A stretch of DNA of 64,000 nt from Dyadobacter sp. SG02 (GTDB lineage Bacteria; Bacteroidota; Bacteroidia; Cytophagales; Spirosomataceae), in contig NZ_FNYL01000001.1 of NCBI RefSeq assembly GCF_900109045.1, positions 445,386-509,385 of the forward strand, read 5' to 3'. The position numbers and the translations under genes were made by a program. Under the pieces are notes generated by a model. It saw only the letters and a program-made list of their open reading frames with translations, had not been told where the DNA came from and did no database searches. Below are positions 18,547 through 28,900 of this stretch, in pieces (position 1 is the stretch's first letter; every line of letters begins with the position of its first letter).

Positions 18547-20724
18547 GTGCTACGTACCTTTATCCTAACCCCTTTCATTTTCTGTTTCATCATTTTCCAA
18601 AGTATTGCCCAGAAACCGAACGAAAACTACCAGTACCACATCCATTCCGCCACCTCGCCCGTCAAAGTCGATGGTGTAGCCGACGATCCGGCATGGTCGG
18701 CCGCCGAAACGGCGAAGGATTTTTTCATGATCACGCCTATGGACACCAGCTTTTCCAGGGCGCTGACGGACGTGAAACTGTGTTATGACAAACACAACCT
18801 CTACATCCTCGTTGTCAACTACAAGCCCATCAACGGCTCGCTGATCGTGGAATCCCTGAAACGCGATTTCGCATTCGGCAAGAATGATAACTTCCTGCTG
18901 TTTATGGACACTTTCGATGACAAAACCAACGGTTTCTCATTCGGTGCCAATGCGGCGGGCGCGCCCTGGGATGGCCAGCAGGGCGACGGCGGTACGGTCG
19001 ACCTCAGCTGGGACAACAAATGGGTCAGCGCCGTGAAAAACGAGGACGACAAATGGGTGTGGGAAGCGGCTATTCCATTCAAAAGTATCCGTTACAAGCC
19101 CGGTATTACGCGCTGGGGGATCAATTTCAGCCGCCAGGACCTTACCATTTCCGAAAAATCGTCGTGGGCACCTGTTCCGCGCCAGTTTCCGTCGGCCTCG
19201 CTCGCATACACGGGCGTGCTCGTGTGGGACACGCCCCCACCTACGCCGGGCCCGAACATTTCCGTGATCCCGTACGCGGCCATGCGCATGACCAAAGACC
19301 ACCAGAACGATGTTCCTACCAAGTACAAACCGACCATCGGTGGCGACGTCAAAATAGGTCTCACACCGTCACTCAACCTCGATTTGACCGTCAATCCCGA
19401 CTTCTCGCAGGTGGATGTGGACGTGCAGCAAACCAACCTCGACCGTTTCGAGCTTTTCTTCCCCGAGCGCCGGCAGTTCTTCCTGGAAAACGCCGATCTT
19501 TTCGCCAATTTCGGGTACGCTACCATTCGGCCGTTCTTCTCGCGGCGCATCGGTTTGGGCGTACCGATCCAGTTTGGCGCGAGGATGAGCGGGAAGATCA
19601 ATAAGAACTGGCGTATCGGCGTGCTGGATGTGCAAACCGGCTCCAACGATACGATCACCCCGCACAACAACTACGCCGTGTTCGCATTGCAGCGCCAGGT
19701 GCTGGCTCGCTCGAATGTGCGGTTCATATTTGTCAATAAGGATGCGACTAATTATACCCTGGAAAGACATTCGGCTACCAACCGCTACAACCGGAATGTC
19801 GGTGCGGAATTCAACCTCGCCAGCGCCAAAAACCTCTGGACCGGCAAGGTCATGTTCCTGAAATCGTTCACGCCGGGCAAATCCTCCGACGATTTTACAC
19901 ACGCCGCCGATATCAAATTCACCAAGGCCAACCTCATATGGCAATGGCAGCATGAATATGTAGGTAAAAACTATAATGCCGAAGTAGGTTACGTGCCCAA
20001 TGCGGTGCGGAATGGCTATTACAAGATCAGTCCTAATGTAGCCTATCTGTTTTTCATCAAACACCCGAAAATCATCAGCCACGGGCCGAAACTGGTAAGC
20101 AATGTATACTGGGATAAGCAGTTCGACATGAGTGACCGGGAATTCATTCTATCCTATAATGTCAACTTCATCAATCGCGCTACCGTGTCATTGTGGGGTT
20201 CAAGCAATTACGTTCGCCTGCTGCGGCCATTCGATCCTACCAACCTGGGTGGAGCCATATTGGCGACAGGCACAGAGCATAACTGGAAGGCCGTCGGTTT
20301 CGACATTGTATCCGGACCGCAAAACCGGCTTACCTACCTCGCATCGGGTATTCTCGGCGGTTATTACCAGAATGGCAAGCGCAATAACCTGAAAGCTGAA
20401 CTCGGTTACCGGGTACAGCCGTATGTCGCCATCACGATGGCCGGTAACTATAATGACATCCGTCTGCCCGAGCCGTGGAAACGCACCCAGCTCTGGCTCG
20501 TAGGCCCGCGCGTGGACGTAACATTCACGAACAGCCTGTTTTTCACGACATTCATGCAGTACAATAACCAGGCCGATAATATCAACCTGAATGCGCGTCT
20601 GCAATGGCGCTACAAGCCTGCTTCCGACCTTTTTATCGTGTATACAGACAATTATCTGCCCGAGAATTTCAAGGTCAAAAACCGCGCGATCGTGCTGAAA
20701 TTCACCTATTGGTGGAATCTTTAA
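18547..20724 (+). CDS. DUF5916 / CBM9-like outer-membrane protein
   Basis: A 725-residue protein. The frame is closed by a stop at 18529-18531 and the only plausible start after it is GTG at 18547, followed by a signal peptide ending near IAQ (residue 22). Residues about 40-200 form a CBM9-like domain (VDGVADDPAW...AAIPFKSIRY), followed by the DUF5916 beta-barrel region rich in aromatic residues and ending KFTYWWNL. Such proteins are common in Bacteroidota outer membranes; their ligand is unknown. Its stop overlaps that of the convergent LRR gene by 4 bases. Confidence 0.86.
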   Translation: MLRTFILTPFIFCFIIFQSIAQKPNENYQYHIHSATSPVKVDGVADDPAWSAAETAKDFFMITPMDTSFSRALTDVKLCYDKHNLYILVVNYKPINGSLIVESLKRDFAFGKNDNFLLFMDTFDDKTNGFSFGANAAGAPWDGQQGDGGTVDLSWDNKWVSAVKNEDDKWVWEAAIPFKSIRYKPGITRWGINFSRQDLTISEKSSWAPVPRQFPSASLAYTGVLVWDTPPPTPGPNISVIPYAAMRMTKDHQNDVPTKYKPTIGGDVKIGLTPSLNLDLTVNPDFSQVDVDVQQTNLDRFELFFPERRQFFLENADLFANFGYATIRPFFSRRIGLGVPIQFGARMSGKINKNWRIGVLDVQTGSNDTITPHNNYAVFALQRQVLARSNVRFIFVNKDATNYTLERHSATNRYNRNVGAEFNLASAKNLWTGKVMFLKSFTPGKSSDDFTHAADIKFTKANLIWQWQHEYVGKNYNAEVGYVPNAVRNGYYKISPNVAYLFFIKHPKIISHGPKLVSNVYWDKQFDMSDREFILSYNVNFINRATVSLWGSSNYVRLLRPFDPTNLGGAILATGTEHNWKAVGFDIVSGPQNRLTYLASGILGGYYQNGKRNNLKAELGYRVQPYVAITMAGNYNDIRLPEPWKRTQLWLVGPRVDVTFTNSLFFTTFMQYNNQADNINLNARLQWRYKPASDLFIVYTDNYLPENFKVKNRAIVLKFTYWWNL

Positions 20725-22133
20725 TAAAACACTTCGATATTCCTCTGTTTGAGCTGGCTCAGCTGCTCGCTGTATTTACGCTCGGCGTCCTTTCCCAGGA
20801 AAGGATTGCCGCGTAAATGCAGCTTGTCGAGCTTGCGGATCTGCAAAAGTTGCACGGGGAAGTCCGGGAAATTGTTGGACGATAAATCGAGTTCCTGCAA
20901 ATTGGTAAACGCCACGAGCTCCGCAGGGAAGGTCGTCAGCCAGTTGTAGCCGAGATCGACAATGCGCAGCTCCTTCATACGCGTAATGCGTTCGGGAAGT
21001 TTGCTCAAATGGTTGTGATGCGCGTAAAGGGTATGCACGCTTTTCAACCTATCTATGCGCTTTGGCAATGCCGTGAGCTGGTTGTGCGAAACGGCGAGGT
21101 GCGTAAGGCGTTTCAGCTTCGTGATCGATTTGGGCAGGGTTTCGATTTTGTTGTAATAAACATCCAGCACTTCCAGGCCGCGCATTTTACCAATGCCTTT
21201 GGGCAACATCGTGAGCTGTGCTTTGTAAAAATTAATGTCTTTCACGGATTTCAGCTTCCTGAAACTGGCATTGGTCAGGCCGGTCATCTGGTTGTTGCCG
21301 AGCCAGAGCGTTTCCAGTTTTTTACAGTTGCGTGCACCCCGCGGAATGTCGGTAATAAGGTTTTTTTGCAGGTTAATCAGTTTCAGCGACTTGTTTTTTG
21401 TAATGCGAAGATTGTTGTAAGTCAGCATATTACGGGTAAGATCCAGGTGCCGCAGTTTGGGCAGCCGAGCCATATCGAGGTACGCGGTTTCGATATCATT
21501 GTCCACCAGAAAGAGTTCTTCCAGGTTCGGGAAGCGGTATACCACGTCGGGAATAGCCGTCAACAGGCTTTGGCCCAACGACAGCGACTTTACTCTCAGC
21601 GTGTCTTTCGTCGCCAGCGCTTTCGCCAGGCCTATTACCGTACTGTCTTTCTGCGTTTCCCGTTCTTGCGGCGCCTGAGGCTGGAAGCTCACGAAAGCGG
21701 TCAGCACGGCTTTCGAGCCCACGGTCCTCCGCGAGACGATTTTGGTAAGGTAAGGCGTAATTTTGGCTGCAATAATGGCCGATAGCGAGTCCGCATTGGC
21801 AGGCTCGTCGTCCTGACTATTCATCATCCTGAAACGCTGGGTTCCTATATCAAACACCAGATAATCTATTTTCCCTTCCGCATTCAGGTAAAGGGTATTC
21901 CAAAAAGTAAGGTTGCTTAACTTTTCCTTGTCGAGCATTTGCTCATATATATCCTGAAATGCCTTTTGCATGCTGAATGGCGTTTCCAGCTGTGCGCCGT
22001 CAGGCCTTTCATAGTCCATATCGAGCTTACGCCAGAGGTTTTTCGCCTCGGTATCTTTGCGGCTGATCGCCACAGGCTGCGCCAACAATCCAAAGCCGGC
22101 AGCAAGAAGAAAAATAGTTAGGATTATTTTCAT
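20721..22133 (-). CDS. secreted leucine-rich repeat protein
   Basis: From the ATG at 22133 (MKIILTIFLLAAGFGLLAQ) the product is 470 residues with a clean signal peptide. The N-terminal third (about 25-180) matches no family I recognise. From about residue 190 to the end lie roughly ten leucine-rich repeats of about 23 residues (LPxxIxxLxxLxxLxLxxNxL), giving a curved binding surface. No catalytic motif, no T9SS tail and no membrane anchor are seen, so a periplasmic or surface interaction role is likely. A -7-like element lies at 22158-22165. Confidence 0.88.
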   Translation of the reverse strand: MKIILTIFLLAAGFGLLAQPVAISRKDTEAKNLWRKLDMDYERPDGAQLETPFSMQKAFQDIYEQMLDKEKLSNLTFWNTLYLNAEGKIDYLVFDIGTQRFRMMNSQDDEPANADSLSAIIAAKITPYLTKIVSRRTVGSKAVLTAFVSFQPQAPQERETQKDSTVIGLAKALATKDTLRVKSLSLGQSLLTAIPDVVYRFPNLEELFLVDNDIETAYLDMARLPKLRHLDLTRNMLTYNNLRITKNKSLKLINLQKNLITDIPRGARNCKKLETLWLGNNQMTGLTNASFRKLKSVKDINFYKAQLTMLPKGIGKMRGLEVLDVYYNKIETLPKSITKLKRLTHLAVSHNQLTALPKRIDRLKSVHTLYAHHNHLSKLPERITRMKELRIVDLGYNWLTTFPAELVAFTNLQELDLSSNNFPDFPVQLLQIRKLDKLHLRGNPFLGKDAERKYSEQLSQLKQRNIEVFY

Positions 22134-22157
22134 GACAGGCAGTATTAAGTGAGCACA

Positions 22158-22165
22158 CAAACATA
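22158..22165 (-). promoter_or_regulatory. candidate -7 element of the LRR gene
   Basis: On the minus strand TATGTTTG matches TANNTTTG exactly and lies 24 bases before the chosen start at 22133. Confidence 0.35.
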
Positions 22166-22217
22166 ACTAAAAGGCTAGTTATATTATTATACTTACTTAT
22201 ATATTTTCTGTCAGAAG

Positions 22218-22675
22218 TTAATTTTGAATGAGTGAATGAGTGAATGAGTGAATGATTGAATGATTGAATGATTGAATGAGTGAATGGGTGAATGGGTGAA
22301 TGAGTGAATGGTTGAATGAATGATGAGTGATGAGTGATGAGTGAATGGGTGAAGGACCGAATGGACCGCATCAAAAATGCCGTCAGGCATGTAACATTGG
22401 TAGCAAACCACCATAATTGGTATTCTAAAAATGCCCTTTGGGCATGTAACAACAATGCTCCGGCGGTACATAATTATCGTTGTTGCATCCCTGACGGGAT
22501 TTTGAAAAACGTCGGGCCATTATTTCCTACCAATGTTACATCGCTACGCGATTCACGCATTCCCGCTCCACGGCTACTCATTCACGCTTCAGTCATTCAA
22601 AATTCACTCATTCACTCATTCAATCATTCAATCATTCAATCATTCAATCATTCACCCATTCACTCATTCAAAATT
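22218..22675. mobile_element. repeat element: octamer arrays in inverted orientation around four hairpin modules
   Basis: This 458-base stretch has no credible gene. It starts with TTAATTTTGAATGA and runs through about 12 units of an 8-base repeat TGAATGAN (22225-22320), then three 7-base TGATGAG units and a degenerate tail. At the other side eight units of the reverse complement NTCATTCA occupy 22607-22670, closing with CATTCAAAATT at 22675. In between are four short hairpin modules, two on each strand (22374-22395, 22428-22450, 22482-22503, 22535-22553), plus a perfect 12-bp inverted repeat (22391-22402 with 22528-22539). The whole can fold into one long structure. The right edge is flush with the stop codon of the polyprenyl synthetase gene (22676-22678). 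Confidence 0.65.
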
Positions 22676-23656
22676 CTACTTACTCCTCTCGATGGTATAT
22701 TGAACGAGTTGTTCCAGCGATCTCCGATGCGGTGAGTCGGCGAATTCGTTTAGCAATGCGAGGGCCTCTTTTACATACCTTTCCATCACCTCCTGCGCGT
22801 AGCGCAGGCCGCCCGACTCTTTCACGAATGCGATTACCTCGCTTACCTTGTTGGGTTTGTGGCTTTCATTGCGGATAATGTTGATAATGCGGCGTTTTTC
22901 GAGCCAGGGCGCGTGGTTGAGCGCGTATATGAGCGGGAGCGTCATTTTCTTTTCCTTGATATCGATGCCGAGCGGCTTTCCGATCTCGTCCTCGCCGTAA
23001 TCGAACAGGTCGTCCTTGATCTGGAATGCCATACCTACCTTCTCACCAAATGCATGCATTTTGTCGACCACTTCCTGGACAGCTCCTACCGAACTTGCCC
23101 CGGCTGCACAGCAAGACGCGATCAGCGAGGCGGTTTTCTGCCGGATGATTTCGTAGTAAACCTCTTCATTAATGTCCAGCCTGCGGGCCTTCTCGATTTG
23201 CAACAGTTCGCCTTCGCTGAGTTCCCGAACAGCCGTCGAAACGATTTTCAGGATTTTGAATTCCTCGTGATCGACTGAAAGCAGCAGCCCGCGTGAAAGC
23301 AGGTAATCGCCCACGAGCACGGCGATCTTGTTTTTCCATAATGCATTTACGGAGAAAAAGCCGCGACGGTAGTTGGAATCGTCCACCACGTCGTCGTGAA
23401 CGAGGGTAGCGGTGTGCAGCAGCTCGATCATGGCGCCACCCCGGTAAGTCGATTCGGAAATATCACCACAAACTCCCGCGGAAAGGAACACGAACATCGG
23501 GCGCAACTGCTTGCCTTTCCGCCTCACGATGTAGTTCATGATCTGGTCCAAAAGCATTACTTCGCTTTTCATAAACTGGCGAAACTTCTGCTCGAAAGCT
23601 TTCATTTCATCCGCAATAGGAGCCTGGATATCCTTTATTGAAAGGGTCATATTCAT
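22676..23656 (-). CDS. trans-polyprenyl diphosphate synthase
   Basis: A 326-residue all-helical prenyltransferase. The first aspartate-rich motif DDVVDD lies at 88-93 and the second DDLFD at 215-219; both bind Mg-diphosphate. The GKQLRP block (48-53) and the small residues before the first motif fit a medium- or long-chain synthase, such as the octaprenyl type that makes the menaquinone side chain. It condenses isopentenyl diphosphate with an allylic diphosphate in the cytoplasm. Chain length cannot be fixed from sequence alone. ATG at 23650 (MTLSIKD) is an alternative start two codons in. Confidence 0.92.
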   Translation of the reverse strand: MNMTLSIKDIQAPIADEMKAFEQKFRQFMKSEVMLLDQIMNYIVRRKGKQLRPMFVFLSAGVCGDISESTYRGGAMIELLHTATLVHDDVVDDSNYRRGFFSVNALWKNKIAVLVGDYLLSRGLLLSVDHEEFKILKIVSTAVRELSEGELLQIEKARRLDINEEVYYEIIRQKTASLIASCCAAGASSVGAVQEVVDKMHAFGEKVGMAFQIKDDLFDYGEDEIGKPLGIDIKEKKMTLPLIYALNHAPWLEKRRIINIIRNESHKPNKVSEVIAFVKESGGLRYAQEVMERYVKEALALLNEFADSPHRRSLEQLVQYTIERSK

Positions 23657-23893
23657 GTACGAGGGCTAAAAGGTCCCTCCTGATATTAAAAGGACGCGAA
23701 CAGGGGCATGAGTTTATCAACATGTTCGTTTAACCCTCTGAACTCTGATCTTCAAATTTGGAATAAAATCTTCTGTTTACATCAATTTTAAACCGAAAAT
23801 GTTTAGAATTGAACAAAGGCCGGGGCGTCCAAAACGGCCAACAGCCGACAGCCGACAGCCTAATTACAAACTAAACCACGTAAACCAGTCGAT

Positions 23894-24892
23894 ATGAAAG
23901 CACTCGTTCTCGGCGGAGGGTCCATGAAAGGAGCATTTCAGGTAGGTGTGATCCAGGCAGTCCTGGAAAACGGCTTTGAGCCCGAAATGGTGTATGGAAT
24001 TTCGGTAGGCTCGCTCAATGCGACCTTCCTGGCGAATGAAACCGGCAAGCAAATGGCCGCAAACGGTAAGATTGACTGGCCGCTGGCCGGCCGCCAGCTG
24101 CTCGAATTCTGGATCAAAAATATCACTCAGCCACAGGATATTTCTACGTTGCGCTCCCGCGTAATGCTCGGAATGAACACGCTCATGAGCCGTTTCGACG
24201 GGATCGTCGATCCATCACCCCTGCACCAGCTCATCCGCAGATACCTCAACGACGATTACCTCCGCGATACTCCCATTAAAGTAAAGGCCGGTGCCGTGAA
24301 CATCGAAACCGGTGAAATGAAATATGTATCCACGCTGGACCCGCATTATGTCGATTTTGTATATGCCAGCTCTTCTATTCCGATGTTGATGCCCGCGGTT
24401 GAAATCAACGACCATCTTTACCTCGACGGCGGCCTGCGCGAGGTCGCGCCTATACGCGAGGCCATCGAGGACGGCGCGACGGAAATTATCCTCATCGGCT
24501 GCCATTCTCCCCTGCTCTACCAGCCGGAAGCCATGAACACGCGCAACCTGATCACACTGATCGAGCGCGTGCGCGACATTACCGTGAACCAGATCGTGAA
24601 TAACAATATCCAATGGGCAGAGTCGTACGTCGACCGCTCGAACCTGCGGGGCAAGCCGATGAAACTGACGGTAGTAAGACCATCTGCGCCTTTATTCCTC
24701 GATTTGCAGCATTTCAATTCGGAAGATATTTCAAGACTGATCATCGACGGCTACAAAGCCGGTGTGGAATCGATTTTGAAAGCTGAAAAAGGCGGAGATT
24801 CCGCGATTACCGACCCGGCTATCAATGGATCGGCTATCCGCGACTCTTCCAAGCACGGGCCACTCCATACCGAATCCAACAATGTAACATAA
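23894..24892 (+). CDS. patatin-like phospholipase
   Basis: A 332-residue protein with the complete patatin hydrolase set: oxyanion loop GGGSMKG at 7-13, nucleophile elbow GISVGS with Ser37, and the dyad aspartate Asp178 in DGG. Such enzymes remove acyl chains from phospholipids or neutral lipids. There is no signal peptide, so it acts inside the cell or at the inner membrane face. The last 30 residues (rich in Ser, Asp, Ile) look like a low-complexity tail. The GDPD-like gene starts 3 bases after its stop, suggesting a two-gene lipid-degradation operon: acyl removal, then cleavage of the glycerophosphodiester. Confidence 0.92.
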   Translation: MKALVLGGGSMKGAFQVGVIQAVLENGFEPEMVYGISVGSLNATFLANETGKQMAANGKIDWPLAGRQLLEFWIKNITQPQDISTLRSRVMLGMNTLMSRFDGIVDPSPLHQLIRRYLNDDYLRDTPIKVKAGAVNIETGEMKYVSTLDPHYVDFVYASSSIPMLMPAVEINDHLYLDGGLREVAPIREAIEDGATEIILIGCHSPLLYQPEAMNTRNLITLIERVRDITVNQIVNNNIQWAESYVDRSNLRGKPMKLTVVRPSAPLFLDLQHFNSEDISRLIIDGYKAGVESILKAEKGGDSAITDPAINGSAIRDSSKHGPLHTESNNVT

Positions 24893-24895
24893 CCA

Positions 24896-25786
24896 ATGAA
24901 AAACCAGACACGGCAGATATTTGCGGCATTGCTGCTGGCTGCCTTCTCACACACTGTCCAGGCCCAAACCGGCGACTGCCAGTTCAAAGACGCCGACGCG
25001 CTGAAAAGCTACCTGAAACCCGGCAAGCGTACCACGCCATTGATCATGGCGCACCAGGGCGGCACCGAAGACGGTTACCCCGGCAACAGCATGGCCACAT
25101 TCGAGCGGACGTATTCAAAAGTACCTTGCGTACTCCTGGAAATTGACGTCCGCGCCACAGCCGATAGCCTGCTGGTAATCTCTCACGACGACGACCTTGC
25201 ATTGAAAACCAATGGCAAAGGTTTGTTGAGCAGGAAAAAGTGGAAGGAAGTCAGCAAATTGAGGCTAAAAGATCCCTACGGTTCCATGACGGAACACCCC
25301 ATACCTACATTTCAGGACGTACTGAACTGGTCCGCCGGCAAAAACCTCGTCCTCATCATCGACAAAAAGCCCGAAACCAGTATTACCCGGACCATCAAGA
25401 TGCTGCAAGGAACCGGAAATCTCTATAAATCCGTACTGATCTGCTATTCATTAAAAGAAGCACAACTCGCGCACAAACTGGCGCCGCAACTCATGCTGGC
25501 GGTGGGTTTCAACAGCCCGGAGCATATCGATACGATCGAGCAATCGGGATTACCATTTGAACAGCTACTGGCATTGACGCCGCGTGAATTGCAGGAAGCG
25601 TCGTTTTACCAGCGCATTCATGACTTGAACGTCGCCTCGTCACTCGGCACCAACGGAAACATTGACACGCTTCAAGTCGCCGAATCAAGGCCACTATACC
25701 AAAAGATCCGCGACTCGGGCGGACCGGACATTATTTGTACCGACAATCCGATTCTGGTGCGGAGTATTTTTTATAAAAAGGATTAG
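24896..25786 (+). CDS. exported glycerophosphodiester phosphodiesterase family protein
   Basis: A 296-residue protein with a signal peptide (cleavage near AQA-QTG, about residue 24). It has the GDPD TIM-barrel order: AHQGG near residue 52, LEIDVRATAD and ISHDDDL (about 83-102), PTFQDVL, then a LLIIDKKP-like strand. In typical members the first motif is HRG and is followed by PEN; here it is HQGG and PGNSM, so the usual arginine and glutamate are replaced. The EID and SHD metal ligands remain. It would hydrolyse glycerophosphodiesters in the periplasm, but the changes make specificity or activity uncertain. It shares an operon with the patatin gene. Confidence 0.85.
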   Translation: MKNQTRQIFAALLLAAFSHTVQAQTGDCQFKDADALKSYLKPGKRTTPLIMAHQGGTEDGYPGNSMATFERTYSKVPCVLLEIDVRATADSLLVISHDDDLALKTNGKGLLSRKKWKEVSKLRLKDPYGSMTEHPIPTFQDVLNWSAGKNLVLIIDKKPETSITRTIKMLQGTGNLYKSVLICYSLKEAQLAHKLAPQLMLAVGFNSPEHIDTIEQSGLPFEQLLALTPRELQEASFYQRIHDLNVASSLGTNGNIDTLQVAESRPLYQKIRDSGGPDIICTDNPILVRSIFYKKD

Positions 25787-25841
25787 AGGAAGGAAGGGAG
25801 AATGGAGGAAAGGGAGGAGTTACAATACCTCCCAACGCCAA

Positions 25842-25903
25842 GGCGCAGAGCGCCGCAATACTTGTAGACGTATTTATTCGATAGTGACCAGGTGCAGCGC
25901 ACC
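25842..25903. repeat. pair of short hairpin modules
   Basis: GGCGCAGAGCGCC (25842-25854) and GGTGCAGCGCACC (25891-25903) are two compact palindromes, each followed by GCAAT/GTAAT-type sequence. They lie in the 191 bases between the GDPD gene and the Oar-like receptor. Form, though not sequence, resembles the hairpin modules at 22.4 kb. Confidence 0.4.
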
Positions 25904-25925
25904 GTAATAAAATCCCGGTTAAAAT

Positions 25926-25957
25926 AAAACGAGCCCGCAGCAGTGCGGGCTCGTTTT
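25926..25957. terminator. bidirectional terminator between GDPD and receptor genes
   Basis: A perfect 14-bp stem (25926-25939 with 25944-25957) with a 4-base loop. It has a T-rich end on the plus strand and, by symmetry, on the minus strand. It serves two convergent genes. Confidence 0.85.
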
Positions 25958-25977
25958 GGTTATGCCGACTGGTATTC

Positions 25978-28900
25978 TTAGTTAAAGATATAACGGATAC
26001 CAATCTGCGCCTGCCATACATCGTTGATCGTTCTTGACTTCACGAATGCGTCACGCACCAGTACCGTCTCGCCATTCACTACCTGCGTACCCATGCGGTA
26101 GGTAGGAACGCCTTGCGCGTTTACGCTTGCGAAGTTGAGCGGGTTGGATTGGGTGCTGTTCGAAGAAGCGGTTACCTGGTTGGCTACGCCCCATTTATCG
26201 TTGATCATATTACCAATGTTGAAAATATCGGCGCGGAGACGGATGATATTCTTTTTGTCCTTCTTACCCACTTTTACGTAGAAATCCTGCTCCACAGTTA
26301 CGTCGAAACGAGTCAGCCATGGATATGCGCCGCCGTTACGCTCTGCATATTTGCCTTTTCTTTCTTTCAGATACGGGTGGTTATCGATGTATTTCTGGAA
26401 TGCTTCTGTCTGCTGTTCCGGTGAGAATGTGTAAGTTTTCTTGTCAACAGTCGTGGTCAGCGTCTGGAAAGTAATGTCGGTGGCTTTGTTCGGAACAAAG
26501 ATCAGGTCGTTGTTCTGACCGTCGCCATTCATATCGGTCGAGCTGATGTAAGAGATTTTAGTACCGCTGGACGATACGCCACCCAATGTGATCATCGTAG
26601 CGCCACCGAATTTACCGCCATACTCTTTGCGGTAAGAAACATAACCTACAAAACGGTGACGAACGTCGTTACCCGAATAAGCGAGGCCAAGGTAGTTCAG
26701 ACCATTCACGCCCGGAACGTTGCCTTCCACAGTTGAAGAAACCGAAGCGATATCCTTAGCCATACCGTAAGTATAACCTACCATTCCACCGAAGCCATTA
26801 GTAGCGGCTTTTTCCAGTTTACCAGTCAAAGAGTAAGAATAACCTTTGTTGGTGTTGGTCAAAACATACACATTGGAAACCTGATCATTTACAAGACGGG
26901 CTGCATTAACCTGCGCGCTTGGCAAGCCCGATGCCGGGAAGCGGTCTCGAGTATCAGGGCCTGTAAACTTGGTTGTCGGCGCTTTCAGGTTCACGTCGAT
27001 GTAGCGCAGTGAGTTGTAATTTTTGTTGAAGATACCTTCCACAGTAGCTACTACGCCCCAGCCCAGTTGCTTGTCAATACCAAGGTTACTTTTCCAGATT
27101 TGCGGGAATTTCAGGTTTTCATCCGATGCATTTACCTGGTAACCTTTCAGTTGGCCTGTCGATGGCGGATTGTAGCGGCTTGGGTCCAATGTGAACGGAA
27201 ACGCCGTCGTGTTATTTTGTACGACAGTAGCGGAGTTCACGCCGTTGTTACCCAGCTGGTTGGAGATCAACACGTAAGGGATGCGGGAAAGGAACAAACC
27301 GGTTCCACCACGCACCTGCAAAGTACGGTCGCCTTTTACATCCCAGTTGAAACCGATACGTGGTGACAGGTAAACGCGTGATTTTGGAACGTTACCTGTA
27401 TTAACTGTGTAATTTCCGCCTTCCGGGTCTTTAAATGCTATCTTGGCAACGTCCGCATTATAGTATTGCTCCGAAGTGTTAGGGATCGTGATCAGATCAG
27501 CACGAAGACCGGCAGTAAGCTTGAAGTTAGGAGTAGCCTGGAACTCGTCCTGCGCGTAAAGGCTGAAAGTCTGCGTTTTGAATGTCTGCCATGGAGCAGC
27601 ACCGCCCGGAAGCAATGAATAGCGATAGTTGAAACGTACTACGGTATCAGGAGCAGTCGTCAGGTCTTTGTTAGCCAGGTATGCATTGGCCGCATTCTTG
27701 AAATCCTGGATCGATTTGAACACCCATACACCGTTGGAAGTAGGGAAGAACAGGTTGTTCGACTTAAAGTGCTCATATGCCGCACCCACAGTGAATGTAT
27801 GCTTTCCTGCGAAATAAGTCAGGTTGTCGGTAATGTTGAAAGTCGCGTAATCCAGGCGGTTGTTAGGCGTAAATGGATCGGAGCCGATAGTCGTGTAAGT
27901 AGAACCGTCTTTCTGGATTTCGATCGTAGGGAAGATCGGCGCTTTATATTTACGGTCTTCGATCTGCTTGTTGTAAGTGGCGATCAGATTGTTTGCGAAT
28001 TTACCGCCGAAGTTCGAGTTCAATTCCGCTACAAATGAACGGGTGTTGTCCTGGATAATGTACCCGGTATTTTGCGGAGAAATCGCCGAGAGCGAGTTGG
28101 TACGGTTACCGAAACCTGCCGTGTTCGAGCTGTTCGACTGGCTGATCAATACGTCCGAATCCGAATCGTGGTGCGAGTAACGCAATGTAAGCTTGTGCTT
28201 GTCGCTGATGTTGTAGTCGATACGGCCGAGGAATTTCTTGCTGGTGTTTTCGTTGTTAAAGCCATCCAATGCACCCACATCATAACCGAATTTGTCCTTC
28301 ATGAACGAAGACAAATCCTGCATGTCCGCGAGCGTCGTACGCGACACGTTGCTGCCCGACTGGCCGCGGTTTAGCACGAAGTCGAGCGCCGGGCTTGAAC
28401 GTTTTACGAATTCACCATTTACAAAGAAGAACAATTTGTTCTTGATGATCGGACCGCCGAGACGGAAACCGGTTGTTTTTTCATTGAATTCGGCAACCGT
28501 AATGTCGCTGCCGTCGATTTTCTTTCCTGCCAGGCTCTTGTTCTTGAAGAAATGGAACGCCGAACCCGAGAATTCATTTGTACCCGAGCGCGTTACCGCG
28601 TTGATACCCGCACCCGCGAAGCCCGATTGGCGTACATCGTAAGGAGCGATGTTGATCTGAACCTCTTCGATCGCATCCAGGGAAATCGCCGTAGAACCGG
28701 TACGACCACCCGCCTGTGCTTCATTACCGAGACCGAAACCGTTGTTAAACACGGAACCGTCGATGGTGAAGTTGTTGTAACGGCTGTCCTGCCCGCCGAA
28801 AGAGCGGCCGTTGCTGTACGCATTGTATTTGGTAATGTCGTTCAGCGTACGCCCGAGCGTAGGCAGGCTTGTGATAAGCCCTTTGTTGAATGTAGTAGCT

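Noticed and set aside
22218-22675. CRISPR-like array (short direct repeats in series)
   Set aside because: Units are only 8 bases, contiguous without spacers, and occur in both orientations around hairpins; no cas gene is near.
22027-22735. ORFs reading through the octamer repeats (THS- and NHS-rich proteins on either strand)
   Set aside because: They are translations of the repeat itself, with no signal, family or normal codon use.
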